From Candidatus Nanoarchaeia archaeon (GTDB lineage Archaea > Nanoarchaeota > Nanoarchaeia > SCGC-AAA011-G17 > JAFCDX01), in the NCBI GenBank assembly GCA_028717785.1, contig JAQUND010000058.1, forward strand, positions 1 to 9,321: a DNA stretch of 9,321 nucleotides, written 5' to 3'. Positions 1-7,028 of this stretch are shown here, in pieces. Made by a program: the position numbers and the translations under genes. The notes beneath the pieces are model-generated. The model saw only the letters and a program-made list of their open reading frames with translations. It was not told where the DNA came from and ran no database searches. Each line of letters begins with the position of its first letter. Positions within the stretch are counted from its first letter, which is position 1.

Positions 1-2
1 TT

Positions 3-158
3 ACTTTAGCAGAAGAGGTAGAGCGCCAACTTCAGGCGAGTGGCTATAAAATCAAGCCTTCGGACATTACGCCTTGTATCCATATCGCAGAGGGGTGCGA
101 GTTTCATAGCGATAAGTTTTGTGGCAAACGGTGTAGGCTTTACGAACCTGCGGTGTAA
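3..158 (+). CDS. 3' end of an unidentified cysteine-rich protein (5' end outside window)
   Basis: An open frame enters from the left edge and ends at TAA 156-158, giving the last 51 residues. No start codon is needed inside the window, so the gene is cut by the window edge. The tail carries four cysteines and a histidine in the order C25-x6-C32-x2-H35-x4-C40-x3-C44 (numbered from the first full codon), which could bind a metal; this is inference from spacing only. The first part (about residues 1-20) is charged and looks helical. Base composition here is about 46% G+C, clearly richer than the cas operon. I do not recognise the family. It is separated from the cas operon by about 460 bases and shows no sign of a functional link to CRISPR. 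Confidence 0.55.
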   Translation, partial: TLAEEVERQLQASGYKIKPSDITPCIHIAEGCEFHSDKFCGKRCRLYEPAV

Positions 159-198
159 CGTTTTTTAACCTAATCCGTTGTTGGCAGCAGAACATGTG

Positions 199-327
199 AT
201 GGCCAAACATACGCATTATAATAGAAAAAGTATACTATCGCACAAAACTTGTCAGTACTGTGATTTTCATCTTGCGCCATTAGATGCGACATGGTGTCGT
301 AAATGTGGTACAAAGTTACCTGCGTGA
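199..327 (+). CDS. Small zinc-ribbon-like protein, 42 residues
   Basis: ATG 199 to TGA 325-327 encodes 42 residues with a basic N-terminus (MAKHTHYNRK) followed by two CxxC knuckles, C18-Q-Y-C21 and C33-R-K-C36. The second is followed by GTKL, as in many zinc-ribbon folds. Eleven residues separate the knuckles. The frame is open upstream to a TAA at 166-168, so GTG 196 or TTG 178/181 are alternative starts. None has a clear Shine-Dalgarno sequence (only GGCAGCAG upstream), which lowers confidence. It lies 40 bases after the preceding cysteine-rich gene and shares its higher G+C content, so it probably belongs to that neighbourhood rather than to the CRISPR locus. The paired CxxC pattern is hard to get by chance in a frame this short. 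Function unknown; nucleic-acid or protein binding is possible. Confidence 0.45.
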   Translation: MAKHTHYNRKSILSHKTCQYCDFHLAPLDATWCRKCGTKLPA

Positions 328-617
328 AAACAAAATACGTCTCAGTGAGATTAAAAATATTAAATTTATATTTATTTAAAACTCTCTTAAATGTATTGAG
401 TCGACAGAAATAATGAACGATATTTTAGCTATCCTATATAAGTTTGGTAATTTCTTTTTTATCTTTCGATATTATTATAATTCAGAAAAACATTTATTAT
501 GTCAATATAATAAATAATTTAGTTTTGTTTTTGCTGTATTAAAAGAGTAACTGGAGAGAGTACAAGAAAATTTGTGAAGTTTCTAAATTTATTACTATAT
601 ATGTATAGGAGAAATTA
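328..617 (+). other. AT-rich intergenic region upstream of the cas operon
   Basis: This 290-base stretch has no convincing gene. It marks the switch from moderate-GC flanking DNA to the AT-rich cas locus and should hold the operon promoter and 5' untranslated region. Two perfect TATAAT hexamers occur (476-481 and 506-511), neither with a strong -35 box. A 34-codon frame (ATG 413 to TAA 515-517) encodes an aromatic, hydrophobic peptide but has no ribosome binding site, so I do not call it a gene. I see no insertion sequence, tRNA or intrinsic terminator. Confidence 0.6.
481..511 (+). promoter_or_regulatory. Candidate cas operon promoter with overlapping palindrome
   Basis: TTCAGA (481-486, four of six matches to TTGACA) lies 19 bases before a perfect TATAAT (506-511). 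The spacing is longer than ideal. A perfect 9-bp inverted repeat, ATTTATTAT (492-500) and ATAATAAAT (507-515) around a 6-base centre, overlaps the -10 box and could be an operator. It is made only of A and T in an AT-rich region, so chance is a serious alternative. If used, it would give a 5' untranslated region of about 100 bases before cas3. TATAAT at 476-481 is an alternative -10 box with a poor -35. Confidence 0.25.
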
Positions 618-3224
618 ATGTTAGGAAATAATTGTTCTAAAAGAACTTTTGCTATTATTCCTCTTAATGAGTGTCTTGCAAAAACTTGGAAAACATCAGA
701 AACAATAATAGAAAAAGGTTCGAGTGTTTTTGTACACTGTTATTTAACTGGATTAGTTGCAAAAGAACTTATAACTAGATTTCCTAAAAGAATTCAAGAA
801 AATTTTTTTCCTAAAGGTACAGTTTTAGTTGTCGCTTCACATGACATTGGAAAAGTTGAACCAAGATTCCAAGTAGAAATTTATTCAAAAATAAAAACAA
901 AAGAATTTCCTGATGGTCAAAAACTTGATTTAAACAATATTAAAATCGATAAATTTTATCATAACGAAGTAAGTCAAGCTGAATTTTTAAAAGAAAATCA
1001 ACGTTGGGCAAATATAGTTGGTAGACATCATGGGTATTCTACGACTTCTATGTTGTCCGATGCTGTTAAGTATGGTGGTTTACCTTGGCATAATTTAAGA
1101 CAAGAGTTATTAAAACAATTAAAACAAACTCTTGGCGATATGTACCCTATAATTAATACTTCTATTCAAGAAGAGATGATATCGGGATTAACTTGCGTGT
1201 CTGATTGGATTGCTTCAAGCGAAACTTTCAGCGATGTTAAAGAAGAAACTTTAAAAGATTTTGAAAAAATAGAAAGACGAATAAAACTTGCTGTCGATAA
1301 AGCAGGATTTATAAATTCAGAAATTAACAACAATCTTTCTTTTAAAGAAATTTTTGGATTTGATCAAAATGAAGTACAAAAACGCTTAATTCAAGTAGCT
1401 GATCGTCCAGGAGTTTATGTTTTAGAAGCTCCTATGGGTATAGGTAAAACAGCAGCAGCATTATATGTAGCATATCTTTTTTTACAGAAAAATTTTGCAT
1501 CAGGAGTTTACTTTGCACTTCCTACGCAATTAACGTCAAATAAAATTTATGAAAAAATGAATGAGTTTCTTGATAAAATTTTAAAACAAAATTCTCATAA
1601 ATCATTATTATTGCATAGTAATGCTTGGTTGTTTAAAACAGAGTTGGGTGGTGATGCAAATGTGGGTGAGTCGTGGTTTGATAATAGAAAAAGAGGGCTA
1701 TTAGCTCCATTTTCAGTAGGGACACTTGATCAAGCATTAATGTCAGTTTTAAATGTCAAACATAATTTTGTTAGAACATTCGGGTTAGGCCTTAATAAAC
1801 TAGTAATCATAGATGAAGTTCATACTTATGATTCATATACAGGAACTCTTATAAATTTTCTAATTAATATTTTAGAAGAACTAGGGTGTACTGTAATTAT
1901 TCTTAGTGCAACTTTAACAAAAAACAGAAAGTACAACATTTTAAATTCTCCTTTAGATTCTAATACAAAAAATGATTATCCTGTTATAACTTCAAAAAAG
2001 TATGACACAAAAAATGTTGAAGAACATTATATCGACTTAAATAAAGATAAAATAGTAAAAATAAAATTGTCTCAAGAGGAAGAATGTATTCATGAGGCTA
2101 TTTCAAGAGCAATTGAGGGACAACAAGTTTTATGGATCGAAAATACTGTGAGTGAATCACAAAGAATTTTTAGGAGAGTAAATATTATTATTAAAGAAGC
2201 TAAACACAATATTGAGTGTGGTTTAGTTCATTCAAGATTTTTAAAAAAACATAGAATAATTAATGAAGAAAAATGGACAGAAATATATGGTAAAAAAAGC
2301 GAACATAGGAATAAACATGGTCGTATTTTAATAGGAACGCAAGTGCTTGAACAATCATTAGATCTTGATTCTGATTTTTTAATTTCAAGATATGCACCTA
2401 TTGATATGCTTTTGCAACGCATAGGGCGACTTTGGCGCCATGAAGAACTTTGGGAAAAAACAAAAGAACATGTTCGTCCAAAAAATGCAAGAAGAGAAGT
2501 TTATATTATGGTTCCTCATCAAACTTTGCCATTGAAAAAAGAAGATTTTGGCGATACGTCGTCTATATACCCTCGCTATGTTTTATCAAGAACATTAGAG
2601 ATTTTAATGTCTATTGAATCAGAAGAAATTATTATTCCTTCGCAAATTCCTGAATTGATAGAACAGACTTATTTAGATAGAGTCGAGCAAGGAGATTTAT
2701 TGAAATATAAGAATGAATTAAATGAAGTAGTGAAAAAATTAAGAAATTTAGCTTGGAATGCTGAAGCAAAAGCTGGAATTACATTACCTGATCATGAAGC
2801 GTCAACAAGGTATGGTGAAACTGAATCTATGCCTGTTTTAGTTCTTAAAAAATTGATTCATAATAAAGATTTTTCAAAACATCTTATATTTTTAGATGAT
2901 ACAGAATTAATGTTGCCAACAGATATTTCAAAATTAAAGAGAAAAGAAATTAAAGAAAAAACTGCAATAATTTTAAAGAATACAGTAGTAGTAACTTCAT
3001 ATAATGCTCCTTCTGTAAAAAAGAACCAAATGAAATGGTTAAAAGGATATGTTTACTTAGGCGAAGATGATGAAAAAGAACCTTTTTCAGTTGTTATAAG
3101 AAAAGAAAATGGAGAATTAGTTGGTCCTGGAAACGAAAGAGCACAAGATAAAGATATTTTTTATAATAATGAACTTGGTTATGTTATCGAAAAAAATAAA
3201 AAAGATACACTTGCAATTTTTTAA
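618..3224 (+). CDS. cas3: CRISPR-associated nuclease-helicase Cas3, type I-E
   Basis: Cas3 is recruited by target-bound Cascade, nicks the displaced strand and unwinds and degrades the DNA using ATP. At 868 residues it is close to the E. coli protein (888). The N-terminal HD nuclease domain (about 1-230) shows H40, the H75-D76 pair in SHDIGK, H115, H137-H138 in GRHHG and D196 in SDWIAS, which fits a complete metal-binding set. The superfamily 2 helicase follows: Walker A APMGIGKT (271-278), DEVH box 399-402 in IIDEVHTYD, SAT 430-432, motif V around 573-586 and motif VI QRIGR (600-604). The remainder (about 610-868) is the C-terminal region. The start is set by AGGAG at 607-611, six bases before ATG. 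It is the first gene of the cas set, co-directional with casA and 62 bases from it. Confidence 0.97.
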   Translation: MLGNNCSKRTFAIIPLNECLAKTWKTSETIIEKGSSVFVHCYLTGLVAKELITRFPKRIQENFFPKGTVLVVASHDIGKVEPRFQVEIYSKIKTKEFPDGQKLDLNNIKIDKFYHNEVSQAEFLKENQRWANIVGRHHGYSTTSMLSDAVKYGGLPWHNLRQELLKQLKQTLGDMYPIINTSIQEEMISGLTCVSDWIASSETFSDVKEETLKDFEKIERRIKLAVDKAGFINSEINNNLSFKEIFGFDQNEVQKRLIQVADRPGVYVLEAPMGIGKTAAALYVAYLFLQKNFASGVYFALPTQLTSNKIYEKMNEFLDKILKQNSHKSLLLHSNAWLFKTELGGDANVGESWFDNRKRGLLAPFSVGTLDQALMSVLNVKHNFVRTFGLGLNKLVIIDEVHTYDSYTGTLINFLINILEELGCTVIILSATLTKNRKYNILNSPLDSNTKNDYPVITSKKYDTKNVEEHYIDLNKDKIVKIKLSQEEECIHEAISRAIEGQQVLWIENTVSESQRIFRRVNIIIKEAKHNIECGLVHSRFLKKHRIINEEKWTEIYGKKSEHRNKHGRILIGTQVLEQSLDLDSDFLISRYAPIDMLLQRIGRLWRHEELWEKTKEHVRPKNARREVYIMVPHQTLPLKKEDFGDTSSIYPRYVLSRTLEILMSIESEEIIIPSQIPELIEQTYLDRVEQGDLLKYKNELNEVVKKLRNLAWNAEAKAGITLPDHEASTRYGETESMPVLVLKKLIHNKDFSKHLIFLDDTELMLPTDISKLKRKEIKEKTAIILKNTVVVTSYNAPSVKKNQMKWLKGYVYLGEDDEKEPFSVVIRKENGELVGPGNERAQDKDIFYNNELGYVIEKNKKDTLAIF

Positions 3225-3286
3225 TATATATTAGGTTAAAAGTTGCTATTAAGTAAAAAGTTAAGATTTTTTTAAAGGAAGAAAAA

Positions 3287-4744
3287 ATGAATGATTTTAA
3301 TTTGATTGAAGAACCTTGGATTAAAGTTTCAAATCATGAATGCGTGAGTTTAAGACAGTTGTTTACTGATACTTCTCTTATTTCTCTTGGTGGAAATCCT
3401 GTAGAAAAAATTTGCGTATTAAATCTTTTGTTAGGATTAGTTCAAAGAACTTGTACGCCTAAAGACTCAAATGAATGGATTAATTTAGATATAAAAACTA
3501 TTATGGAAAAAACTTTAAAATATCTTGAAAATAACGACGATTTGTTTTCTTTGTTTGGCGATAAACCATTTCTTCAAATGTCTATTTTTGATATTAGTGA
3601 TTCTAAACAGCAACATCAATATAAGTCATTGCAATTTCATACTGCATCATCAGAGAGTGCTGTTGTTTTATTTCAATCTCATCAAGGATTTAAACTCTCT
3701 AATTCAGAAAAAGTTTATCTTTTATTACAGACATTAGGTTATTCTTTTGGTGGAAAAAAATGTGGCAAGATAAACGACAAATTAAAGAATATTCTTGGTG
3801 GTCCCGCTCTTGGAAGACAAGGATATTTACACAATTTTTTAAAAGGTTCTACAATTTTAGACACAATTAAATTGAACATTATCTCACTCAAACAAATAGC
3901 AGAAACTGGTTATCAATGTGGTTTAGGCACTCCGCCTTGGGAAAATATGCCTAAAACTCAAACATGTGCTAGAGCAGAAAATTTAAAACAGACTTATATA
4001 GGAAGATTAATCCCTTTAAGTCGTTTTGTTTTATTAAAAGATGACTATGTTTTTTTTACTGAAGGTATTATTTACCCGACTCATAAAGAGGGTGGTATTG
4101 ATATTTCCATTTCTAAGAGCACAGAACAAGTGATTTGGACAGATCCAGAGAAACGTCCTTGGAGACAACTTTCGTCTTTACTTGGGTCTATTAATGCACA
4201 AAGTAACAACAAGAAAAGATTTGAATGTCTTCAATTAAAATTTGGTTTTGAAAACATAAAAATGTCTTCTAAAACTGAATTTGGTATTTGGTCAGGTGGA
4301 ATTAAAGTTAGTAATCAAACTGGTGAACAAAGTATGAAATTCAATGATGATTTTGTAGAATCTGAAATAATTTTAAGTAGTAAAATTTTTTCAGATTCTT
4401 CTGATTGGTATTCAAAAATTGAAGAAGAGATTAAAGTTTTAGATAATTATTCTAAAATCTTATTTTCTTCAATATCTAAATATTTTAAAGATTTTAAAGC
4501 AAATGGGAAAGGAATAGCAAAACAAGCTGTCAATTTGTATTGGCAAGTTTGTGAACAAAATTTCAAAGAACTTAATGAAATTTGTAATAGCAACGAACTT
4601 GACTCAGATGATTTTCGAAAAAAAATGGTAAAACATGCTTATAATATCTACGACAAATATTGTCTTGCTGAAACAATGCGACAAATAAATTTGTGGGCTA
4701 AAAACCGTCCTAAATTTTACTTAAAAAAGGAGAACGCAAAATGA
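3287..4744 (+). CDS. casA: Cascade large subunit Cse1/CasA (Cas8e)
   Basis: Cse1 is the large subunit of the type I-E Cascade complex. It recognises the PAM, helps open the target DNA and recruits Cas3. The protein has 485 residues (E. coli CasA: 502). It begins with the family's typical FNLIEEPWIKV (4-14). Other family-like stretches are LLGLVQRT (48-55), GGPALGRQGYLHNFLKG (171-187), GTPPWENMP (214-222) and IGRLIPLSRFVLL (238-250). The C-terminal ~110 residues are helical in character, as expected for the four-helix bundle that docks Cse2. AGGAAG at 3276-3281 lies five bases before ATG. The 62-base gap after cas3 is AT-rich, and I find no convincing promoter or terminator in it. The stop codon overlaps the casB start (ATGA), implying translational coupling. 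Confidence 0.95.
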   Translation: MNDFNLIEEPWIKVSNHECVSLRQLFTDTSLISLGGNPVEKICVLNLLLGLVQRTCTPKDSNEWINLDIKTIMEKTLKYLENNDDLFSLFGDKPFLQMSIFDISDSKQQHQYKSLQFHTASSESAVVLFQSHQGFKLSNSEKVYLLLQTLGYSFGGKKCGKINDKLKNILGGPALGRQGYLHNFLKGSTILDTIKLNIISLKQIAETGYQCGLGTPPWENMPKTQTCARAENLKQTYIGRLIPLSRFVLLKDDYVFFTEGIIYPTHKEGGIDISISKSTEQVIWTDPEKRPWRQLSSLLGSINAQSNNKKRFECLQLKFGFENIKMSSKTEFGIWSGGIKVSNQTGEQSMKFNDDFVESEIILSSKIFSDSSDWYSKIEEEIKVLDNYSKILFSSISKYFKDFKANGKGIAKQAVNLYWQVCEQNFKELNEICNSNELDSDDFRKKMVKHAYNIYDKYCLAETMRQINLWAKNRPKFYLKKENAK

Positions 4745-5217
4745 AATTTGTAGAATTTGTCATAAAACAAGTAAGAAAAAACTCATCGTTTAGAGCAAAA
4801 TTGAGTCGTGCTGATAACATAGACACAGCACCTATTGCTTATGAGTGTTTAGGCAATTGGTGCGATATTCTTGATAAAGACGAGTTTTTGTCTTATGCAA
4901 CTATAGGTGCTGCTCTTGCTCGTGCAAAAATAAAAAATAATGGAACTTTGTCTATAGCAGAAGCAATAGATCAAAGTTATGTAGAAGCAGGTTCAAAGCA
5001 TTATTCAGAAAGAGCAGCTTCTAAACTTAGAAGATTGTTAGCTTGTGACTCTGTCGAAGAACTTTGTATGATTTTAAGAAATGTTCTACGTCAAGTTGAA
5101 ACTGTGAATTTGGATTATGAAAGTTTGTTAGAGGATATAAAAATTTTTAATTATAGGAAAGATGTCATAAAAAGAAAATGGGCAGCAAGTTTTTATAAGA
5201 AAGGGGATTCAGAATGA
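4741..5217 (+). CDS. casB: Cascade small subunit Cse2/CasB (Cas11e)
   Basis: Cse2 is present as a dimer in Cascade, lines the belly of the complex and stabilises the R-loop on the target and displaced strands. The 158-residue product matches the family size (E. coli 160). Family-like segments are SFRAKLSRADN (16-26), YATIGAALARAK (52-63), SERAASKLRRLLACDSVEELC (89-109, starting at S89; rich in basic residues, likely contacting nucleic acid) and KRKWAASFY (144-152) near the C-terminus. It looks all-helical, without membrane segments or a signal peptide. AAGGAG at 4727-4732 gives an eight-base spacing to ATG. It overlaps casA at its start and cas6e at its end by the same ATGA arrangement, so three genes form one coupled translation unit. 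Confidence 0.93.
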   Translation: MKFVEFVIKQVRKNSSFRAKLSRADNIDTAPIAYECLGNWCDILDKDEFLSYATIGAALARAKIKNNGTLSIAEAIDQSYVEAGSKHYSERAASKLRRLLACDSVEELCMILRNVLRQVETVNLDYESLLEDIKIFNYRKDVIKRKWAASFYKKGDSE

Positions 5218-5795
5218 TAGCGACATTATATAAGATCCCTCGTAAAGATTGGAAAAACACCAAAACTGGTGATCTTTATCGTTCTCATCAAATTATTTAT
5301 GGTCTATTTCCTGATTCAAAGCATCGTGATTTTGTGTTTCTCGATAAAGGAACGACATATAATGAAAAAAAATTTTTGATAATTTCAAAACAGGTTCCAA
5401 AAGTACCTGAATATGGAGAAATTTTGATAAAGAAAATTCCCGATTTGTTTTTTCAAAAAAATAAATACAAATTTGAAACTGTTTTGAACCCAGTAAAAAC
5501 TTTAAGAACTGTCGATGGAACGACAAAAAAACCTGTTATAGGAATCGAACAGTTATCTTCATGGTTTTTAGAAAAGTCTCAATATTGGGGTTTTAAAGTC
5601 GACTCATTAAGTGTTTCAAAAACATGTGCTATTGAATTTTTTAGAAAGGGTGAAAATTTAATTTTAAATTCATGCACTTTTTCTGGCATTCTTACTGTAG
5701 TGAATCGGTCGAAATTTATAGAGAGTTTCGAGAATGGTATTGGTAGATCACGAGGTTTTGGTTTTGGGTTATTACAACTTGTTCCAATAAATTAA
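5214..5795 (+). CDS. cas6e: crRNA-processing endoribonuclease Cas6e (CasE/Cse3)
   Basis: Cas6e cuts the precursor CRISPR RNA at the 3' base of the repeat hairpin and stays bound to the crRNA 3' end as the Cascade head. The 193-residue protein is near the E. coli length (199). DLYRSHQIIYGLFPD (20-34) aligns with the E. coli active-site segment DLYQLHQGLWHLFPN, so H25 is the likely catalytic histidine and Y22 its partner. NPVKT (92-96) matches the family NPIKT. The C-terminal GIGRSRGFGFGLLQLVP (175-191) is the glycine-rich loop typical of Cas6 proteins. AAGGGG at 5201-5206 is seven bases before ATG. The gene sits between casB and cas7e, whereas in E. coli it follows cas5. The product is intact, so this is a change of order, not loss of function. 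Confidence 0.95.
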   Translation: MIATLYKIPRKDWKNTKTGDLYRSHQIIYGLFPDSKHRDFVFLDKGTTYNEKKFLIISKQVPKVPEYGEILIKKIPDLFFQKNKYKFETVLNPVKTLRTVDGTTKKPVIGIEQLSSWFLEKSQYWGFKVDSLSVSKTCAIEFFRKGENLILNSCTFSGILTVVNRSKFIESFENGIGRSRGFGFGLLQLVPIN

Positions 5796-5810
5796 AAATG
5801 GAGGTTTAAA

Positions 5811-6950
5811 ATGTCTCTTGAGAACAAAAATAAGTATGAGAGTTTAATTGTCGAATTTCACATTTTACAGAATTCTTCTGTTGCTTGTCTTAACAGAGAT
5901 GATGTAGGTGCTCCAAAAACTGCTATGATAGGTGGAGCTCTGAGAGCTAGGGTAAGCAGTCAGTGTTGGAAACGTAGTGTCAGGCTTATGTTTCATGAAA
6001 TTGGTTCTGGCGTAGGTCTTACTTTAGCAAGTCGTACAAAATTGATTGGAGATCTTGTAAAAAAAGAATGTTTAAATCAGGGAGCAAATGAAAAACAAGC
6101 AGAAGTTTGTGGTTTGAAATTTGAACAAGCGTTTATTGGCAAAGAAAAAAAGAAAAATGAAAATAAAACGCCTGAAGAAGTTGGAAATGATGATGAAACT
6201 AATAATACTCTTATGTTTATTAGTCCTTCTGAAATAAAAACAATAGTCGAAGCTTTTTCTAAAGCTCAGTTTGACCCAGACAAAGTTCTTGTTAAAGAAC
6301 GAAAAAAGCAACCTGAAGAAATTGCAAAAATTCTTAAAAAGCCAAATTTTTCACTTGATGGCCAAGACATAGCTCTTTTTGGGAGAATGGTTGCTAAAGC
6401 TGCTTCAATGAATGTTGAAGCAGCGGCATCATTTTCACATGCAATTTCAACACATAAAGTTTCTAATGAATTAGATTTTTTTACAGCTTTGGATGATATT
6501 AAAGTAGAAAAAGAAGAACTTGGTTCAGGACACATGGGGACAAATGAATTTAATTCAGCTACTTACTATCGTTATGTGTGTTTGAACTTAGGGGTTCTAT
6601 ATGACAATCTCTCAGGAAATGACGATATTTTCAAGAAAACTGTTGTAGCTTTTATCAAATCTTTATTTATTGCTATTCCTGCTGCACGTCAATATACAAT
6701 GGCTGGAGTTTCACCTTGGGAATATGCTATTATAAATCTTAGAAAAGGTCAACGTTTACAAGCATCATTTGAGAAACCCGTGAAGTCGTATGAAGAAGGA
6801 TTTTTATTACCAAGTAAAAAAGCTCTAAACGAATATTTAGAAAAAAAAGAAAAAAATTATGGTTCACTTTTTTCAAAAATTGCTCAATTTCGTTTTGAAG
6901 AAGATTGTTCGATTGACAATCTTATTAGCGAAATTACAAAAAACATTTGA
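5811..6950 (+). CDS. cas7e: Cascade backbone subunit Cas7e (Cse4/CasC)
   Basis: Cas7e forms the six-copy helical backbone that holds the crRNA guide. The protein has 379 residues (E. coli CasC 363). The signature CLNRDDVGAPKTAMIGG (26-42) followed by RARVSSQCWKRSVR (45-58) is the conserved N-terminal RNA-binding region. IALFGRMVAKAASMNVEAAA (187-206), SHAISTHKV (209-217) and GSGHMGTNEFNSATYYRY (238-255) are also family hallmarks. A lysine/glutamate-rich stretch (about 110-130) probably lies in a variable loop and may account for the extra length. GGAGG at 5800-5804, six bases before ATG, is the closest to consensus in the operon, which suits the subunit needed in most copies. It starts 15 bases after cas6e. 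The downstream gap contains a strong hairpin. Confidence 0.96.
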   Translation: MSLENKNKYESLIVEFHILQNSSVACLNRDDVGAPKTAMIGGALRARVSSQCWKRSVRLMFHEIGSGVGLTLASRTKLIGDLVKKECLNQGANEKQAEVCGLKFEQAFIGKEKKKNENKTPEEVGNDDETNNTLMFISPSEIKTIVEAFSKAQFDPDKVLVKERKKQPEEIAKILKKPNFSLDGQDIALFGRMVAKAASMNVEAAASFSHAISTHKVSNELDFFTALDDIKVEKEELGSGHMGTNEFNSATYYRYVCLNLGVLYDNLSGNDDIFKKTVVAFIKSLFIAIPAARQYTMAGVSPWEYAIINLRKGQRLQASFEKPVKSYEEGFLLPSKKALNEYLEKKEKNYGSLFSKIAQFRFEEDCSIDNLISEITKNI

Positions 6951-6963
6951 AAAGGTGTAACCT

Positions 6964-6998
6964 TAAGGCCCATAGAATTAGAATGTTCTAGGGCCTTA
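6964..6998 (+). promoter_or_regulatory. Intercistronic hairpin between cas7e and cas5e
   Basis: TAAGGCCC (6964-6971) pairs perfectly with GGGCCTTA (6991-6998). After a single bulged A (6972), TAGAA (6973-6977) pairs with TTCTA (6986-6990), leaving an 8-base loop. This gives 13 base pairs with a GC-rich base in otherwise AT-rich DNA. No T-run follows, so it is not a standard intrinsic terminator. A smaller inverted repeat, AAGGT (6952-6956) and ACCTT (6960-6964), lies just upstream. The cas5e ribosome binding site (7018-7023) is outside the stem. Likely roles are protecting the 3' end of upstream mRNA, serving as an RNase processing site, or partial attenuation, any of which would raise Cas7 over Cas5. 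The role is inference; the structure is directly visible. Confidence 0.6.
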
Positions 6999-7028
6999 GA
7001 ACTGATTATAATAGAGCAAGGAGAATTT

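Noticed and set aside
572..601. TTGTGA and TATATA as the cas3 promoter
   Set aside because: Transcription would begin at about 608, inside the AGGAG ribosome binding site (607-611), leaving no usable leader.
578..605. A degenerate CRISPR repeat upstream of cas3 (AGTTTCT, four mismatches, TTAT) that could mark a crRNA-like regulator
   Set aside because: Only the first 15 bases resemble the repeat; the GUGGGG half of the stem and the 5' handle are absent, so Cas6e could not process it. An AT-rich chance match is more likely.
2228..2422. Minus-strand frame of 64 residues inside cas3
   Set aside because: It is a shadow of the cas3 helicase coding sequence, across conserved motif V, with no independent support.
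3225..3286. Possible terminator or promoter between cas3 and casA (T-run at 3267-3273)
   Set aside because: No stem precedes the T-run and no paired -35/-10 boxes are present; casA has its own ribosome binding site and probably shares the cas3 transcript.
6072..6535. Two minus-strand frames inside cas7e
   Set aside because: Both are antisense shadows of well-conserved Cas7e coding sequence and show low-complexity composition.
6964..6998. Hairpin as an intrinsic terminator
   Set aside because: The stem is followed by GAACTGATTA rather than a T-run, and co-directional cas5, cas1 and cas2 lie downstream.
7007..7012. TATAAT before cas5e as an internal promoter
   Set aside because: There is no -35 box at the right distance (TGTTCT at 6984-6989 is poor), and the start site would fall inside the cas5e ribosome binding site.
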